Below, in pieces: positions 63,101-64,000 of a DNA stretch of 64,000 nt. The DNA comes from Cinclus cinclus (lineage: Eukaryota; Chordata; Aves; Passeriformes; Cinclidae). The notes under the pieces are model-generated. The model made no database searches. It was given only the letters and a program-made list of their open reading frames with translations, and had not been told where the DNA came from. Positions within the stretch are counted from its first letter, which is position 1; each line of letters begins with the position of its first letter. Where the stretch lies: the NCBI RefSeq assembly GCF_963662255.1, contig NC_085059.1:10759234-10823233 (forward strand), given 5' to 3'. A program made the translations under genes and the position numbers.

Positions 63101-63569
63101 GTTTCTTGGTGTTCAAGATCATTCTTAGTGAAAATCTGGATGAAATAAATCCTTCCAGGAGAGGCTGGAACAGCCAGCCAAGTCTGATGGCTGTGCTCAT
63201 TGAGTGGCTCCCCATCCGAGCACTCTCAGAAATTGCCGTTGGGCTGTTTCTGCTGAAATCCATTTTCTGGAATATCCAAGAGAAATATTTCTGTTTGCAG
63301 TATTATTTTATTGAGTATTGCAGTAAGTGTTTTTTGGTGCATATTAGTGCACAGTAGTGATGGTGAAAATTACATATGTTTTAAAATTGAAGAAGTGAAC
63401 ATAATATTTTAACCATTTCTTGGGTTTTTTTTGGTTAAGTTTTTGAAAGCTACCTTCTGGCTTATCTTTTAAACTCCCTCTCTGTTTCCTTTCAGGAAAT
63501 CCCAAAGGTGCTATGCTGACTCATGGAAACGTGGTGGCGGATTTTTCAGGCTTTTTGAAAGTGACAGAG
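26958..63569 (+). CDS. ACSL6: Long-chain-fatty-acid--CoA ligase 6 (ACSL6), 5' part; the gene runs off the right edge
   Basis: ACSL6 activates long-chain and polyunsaturated fatty acids to acyl-CoA (ATP to AMP and PPi), anchored to ER, mitochondrial or plasma membrane. Ten coding exons give about 330 of roughly 700 residues in the long isoform. In order: an alternative hydrophobic start MLAPLLGSAGSGWLLL, then EFAVSLVEKMQAQEILRSLR, the membrane segment ALVGVGAFAAVVAYWFA, the HYYDDARTMY region, FIGVFAQNRPEW, VVVPLYDTLG, and the ATP/AMP-binding loop TSGTTGNPKGAM. The match to remembered human ACSL6 is near-continuous and clearly better than to ACSL1 (for example RSVIG.SPQLLTHYYDDARTMY and VELACYTYSMVVVPLYDTLG). 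All exon phases agree. The C-terminal half, with the mutually exclusive gate-domain exons, is beyond 64,000. The first intron is about 25 kb. ACSL6 is divergent to the cytokine genes. Confidence 0.95.
32095..32325 (+). repeat. CR1 LINE fragment with 3' tail
   Basis: Contains aggctgcccagggaagtatt and ends with the CR1 tail aattctatgattctg on the plus strand. Confidence 0.9.
34735..34890. other. Small CpG-rich patch in ACSL6 intron 1
   Basis: About 150 bases with many CpGs (ggcggccgagctcgcc and similar), followed by GTT/GCT triplet repeats at about 34,911-34,940. No exon with both splice sites is apparent. It could be a small CpG island or promoter. Confidence 0.4.
35346..35490 (-). repeat. 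CR1 LINE fragment
   Basis: ccaggttgctccaagccccg and 'cacagcttctctggacaac' are in the usual order for the reverse complement of CR1. Confidence 0.85.
37216..37490 (-). repeat. CR1 LINE fragment with 3' tail
   Basis: Starts agagtcgtagaattgtttgt and runs through the whole 3' terminal region to 'caccatgtcctatcc'. Confidence 0.9.
39622..39896 (-). repeat. CR1 LINE fragment with 3' end
   Basis: Starts atcacagaatgttttgggtt, continues with ccactagaccaggttgctcc, and ends near 'ttcgtccaatcacc'. Confidence 0.92.
40140..40960 (+). promoter_or_regulatory. Second CpG island with a possible alternative ACSL6 first exon
   Basis: A CpG-dense island inside ACSL6 intron 1. A plus-strand exon-like segment ends at a strong donor, CGGATG|GTGAGTCC (exon end 40,407), about 12 kb before ACSL6 exon 2. 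Joined to 52,404, the ACSL6 frame has no upstream in-frame ATG after a TGA, so translation would begin at MQAQEIL. Mammalian ACSL6 is known to have alternative 5' exons and both N-termini. A separate noncoding transcript is the alternative. Confidence 0.5.
40434..40461. repeat. (ATT)n microsatellite
   Basis: About nine ATT units, starting 27 bases after the candidate donor at 40,407. Confidence 0.95.
41190..41655 (+). repeat. CR1 LINE fragment with 3' end
   Basis: Contains ggagctcagcctggagaaaa, tttaggttggatagtaagaa and a degraded tail ctaggattttgtgac. Plus strand, about 465 bases. Confidence 0.9.
42838..42985 (+). repeat. CR1 LINE fragment with an internal 30-bp duplication
   Basis: aaggccaggttggatggagc begins a CR1 3' segment ending 'tgtgactccatg'. 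The 18-mer CAATCTGATCTAGTGAAG occurs at 42,859 and again at 42,889. Confidence 0.85.
46843..46905. repeat. AT-rich dinucleotide repeats
   Basis: Short interrupted TA and CA runs. Confidence 0.8.
50722..50950 (-). repeat. CR1 LINE fragment with 3' end
   Basis: Contains ccagaatgttttggtttgga and continues through 'ttccagggatggggcttcc' and 'tcaccaccctcacag'. Confidence 0.92.
52404..52624 (+). CDS. ACSL6: ACSL6 coding exon 2 (membrane anchor; alternative start at 52,430)
   Basis: The acceptor TGGCTCTTGCAG precedes AG TTT GCC..., phase 1, continuing to GTC GAG|GTGAGG. The ATG at 52,430 (A at -3) starts MQAQEILRSLR, the short-isoform N-terminus. Residues 29-45 from that Met form the membrane segment. 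Confidence 0.95.
52677..53105 (-). repeat. CR1 LINE fragment with 3' end, beside ACSL6 exon 2
   Basis: Starts gtcatagaatggtttgggtt 52 bases after the exon 2 donor and extends about 430 bases, including 'caggctgaacagccccaact'. Confidence 0.93.
54236..54350 (+). CDS. ACSL6: ACSL6 coding exon 3
   Basis: The acceptor CTCATACAG precedes GLTGARRSVIG and HYYDDARTMYEVFRRGFSIS. The donor is CTG|GTAAGA, phase 1. Confidence 0.93.
55134..55198 (+). CDS. ACSL6: ACSL6 coding exon 4
   Basis: The acceptor TTCTGTCTTTCAG precedes ENGPCLGFRKPKQPYQWLSYKE. The donor is GAG|GTGAGC, phase 0. Confidence 0.93.
55608..55709 (+). CDS. ACSL6: ACSL6 coding exon 5
   Basis: The acceptor CTTCAAATTCCAG precedes 34 codons from VAERAEALGSGLL to FIGVFAQNRPE. 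The donor is GAG|GTGAGA, phase 0. Confidence 0.95.
55828..55927 (+). CDS. ACSL6: ACSL6 coding exon 6
   Basis: The acceptor CCATGTTCTGCAG precedes WIISELACYTYSMVVVPLYD and TLGAGAIQYIVNT. The donor is ACAG|GTAAAA, phase 1. Confidence 0.95.
56001..56153 (-). repeat. CR1 LINE fragment with 3' end
   Basis: Starts gattatagaatcctagaatg, then ggttggaagggaccttaaag and 'ttccagggatggggcattg'. Lies in ACSL6 intron 6. Confidence 0.93.
56601..56779 (+). CDS. ACSL6: ACSL6 coding exon 7
   Basis: The acceptor GTCTTCCTTGCAG precedes ADISTVICDKPEKARVLLD and continues to RCGVCIQTMQEVE. The donor is GAG|GTGAGT, phase 0. Confidence 0.95.
56888..57115 (+). pseudogene. Degraded retroviral protease-like fragment
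   Basis: A 75-codon frame contains LVDSRANISIL (Asp codon at 56,957), resembling the retropepsin active-site pattern LVD(T/S)GA.xS.L but with Arg in place of the key Gly. It lies immediately upstream of an LTR on the same strand, as expected for a shortened provirus. No flanking gag or polymerase sequence is recognised, so the identification rests on one motif plus the context. As seen it would be inactive. Confidence 0.4.
57124..57353 (+). mobile_element. Retroviral LTR in ACSL6 intron 7
   Basis: Begins TGTGGGA and ends TCCCCCACA, imperfect terminal inverted repeats about 230 bases apart. Inside are TATATAA (57,244-57,250) and AATAAA (57,291-57,296), in the normal LTR order. A purine-rich AGTAGAAAAGGA directly precedes it and could be the polypurine tract, making this a 3' LTR. 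Confidence 0.7.
57610..57642 (+). CDS. ACSL6: ACSL6 coding exon 8 (33-base exon)
   Basis: The acceptor AATCTCTTCCAG precedes DCGRESRHVPV. The donor is GTG|GTGAGT, phase 0. It fits the linker before the PPxPEDLSIVCFTSG block. Confidence 0.9.
57686..57858 (-). repeat. CR1 LINE fragment
   Basis: Begins agaagggaccttaaagctca, 44 bases after the ACSL6 exon 8 donor, and continues through 'ttctctgggcaacctgtgcc'. Confidence 0.92.
58590..58641 (+). CDS. ACSL6: ACSL6 coding exon 9 (first half of the ATP-binding loop)
   Basis: The acceptor TTTTGTATTTCTAG precedes PPRPEDLSIVCFTSGTT with a split Gly codon. The donor is ACAG|GTAAAA, phase 1. Confidence 0.95.
58642..63495 (+). other. ACSL6 intron 9
   Basis: A 4.85-kb intron. 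The long open frames inside it (58,667-59,302 and 62,974-63,357) have no splice context or family resemblance. It contains one CR1 fragment at 61.5 kb. Confidence 0.7.
61463..61605 (-). repeat. CR1 LINE fragment with 3' end
   Basis: Starts tctcatagaatcatggagta, then ggcttggaagagacctttaa and 'agccccaccaagcctggc'. Confidence 0.88.
63496..63569 (+). CDS. ACSL6: ACSL6 coding exon 10 (second half of the ATP-binding loop)
   Basis: The acceptor TTTCCTTTCAG precedes GNPKGAMLTHGNVVADFSG and FLKVTE. The donor is GAG|GTGATT, a weaker site, phase 0. This is the last ACSL6 exon in the window; the lysine of NPKG is the conserved P-loop lysine. Confidence 0.93.
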
Positions 63570-64000
63570 GTGATTACCCTGAGCTAGTAAACACTGCCAT
63601 GTGCAGAGCATGTGGGTTAAGATGCGGCCCTGCACGGGCTGGAAGTATGCTCTTGCAGATAAAAGATGACATTTTTCCTGCTCAGAGGGCCAAATCCATG
63701 GGAATGGAGCAAGGCTGAATCTGCAGAACTGGAGGGCATTAAATCCTCTTTCCAGCCCTGGTTTCCAGGCTCTGTAGGGTACTTAGGGCTTTTGAGAAAC
63801 AATGCTGACTTTTGTAAAACAATTCATTAACTCTTTTTGGAAGAATTAGGAGAGCACACAAGCCCTGTACTGTTGCAACAGGTGCTTGAAGATGAGTTCA
63901 GGCTCCTCTTGTGCCCAAAAATGTTGTCATTTATTTGAAACCTCTCTGCATACAAAGTGTGTATGTGTGTATAAATATATATATAAGATCATACATGATT
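63570..64000 (+). other. ACSL6 intron 10, start
   Basis: No exon seen. A TG/TA microsatellite lies at about 63,955-63,988. Confidence 0.6.

Noticed and set aside
62974..63357. 127-codon plus-strand frame rich in hydrophobic residues
   Set aside because: Intronic in ACSL6. The hydrophobicity comes from T-rich sequence, and there is no resemblance to a membrane protein family.

Overview
The window comes from a bird genome. It carries at least fifteen CR1-type LINE fragments whose 3' ends show the typical 'atagaatggtttgggttggaagggacctt' block, plus avian-style retroviral LTRs. The genes are spliced vertebrate genes, so almost every long open frame is chance. Two blocks of real coding sequence are visible: haematopoietic cytokine genes on the minus strand at the left, and the 5' part of the long-chain acyl-CoA synthetase gene ACSL6 on the plus strand. 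This matches the arrangement in mammals, where ACSL6 lies head to head with IL3 and CSF2.

Region 1-12.2 kb. A complete four-exon short-chain cytokine gene (10,190-12,040, minus, 133 aa predicted) is best read as CSF2/GM-CSF, although its place next to ACSL6 would also suit IL3. Its promoter matches the mammalian GM-CSF promoter as I recall it (CK-1/kappaB-like block, RUNX-type TGTGGT, ATTAATCATTTCC, TATA). Its likely 3' UTR holds a (TTTA)5 AU-rich mRNA-decay element. Further along the same strand, the first two coding exons of a second cytokine (1,070-1,314) are visible. That protein start resembles interleukin-5 and may be the avian IL-5-like gene KK34. It shares exon layout and promoter with the first gene, so the two look like tandem duplicates. 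Its last exons are not recognisable and probably lie beyond the left edge, where a retroviral LTR (1-307) sits.

Region 12.2-52.4 kb. This is repeat-rich sequence with two CpG islands. The island at 26.7-27.2 kb contains the first coding exon of the long ACSL6 isoform (16 codons, donor at 27,006). The island at 40.1-41.0 kb ends an exon-like segment at a strong donor (40,407) and may be a second ACSL6 promoter, giving a shorter protein that starts at MQAQEIL. One isolated exon-like segment (22,342-22,416) and a GC hairpin (22.6 kb) are unexplained.

Region 52.4-64 kb. Nine further ACSL6 coding exons (52,404-63,569) encode the membrane anchor and the first part of the adenylating domain through the ATP-binding TSGTTGNPKG loop. 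The remaining half of the gene, including the alternative gate-domain exons, lies past the right edge. Its introns hold CR1 fragments and one degraded endogenous retrovirus (protease remnant plus LTR, 56.9-57.35 kb).

Gene calls rest on reading frames, splice sites and remembered protein families. No alignment or database search was run.
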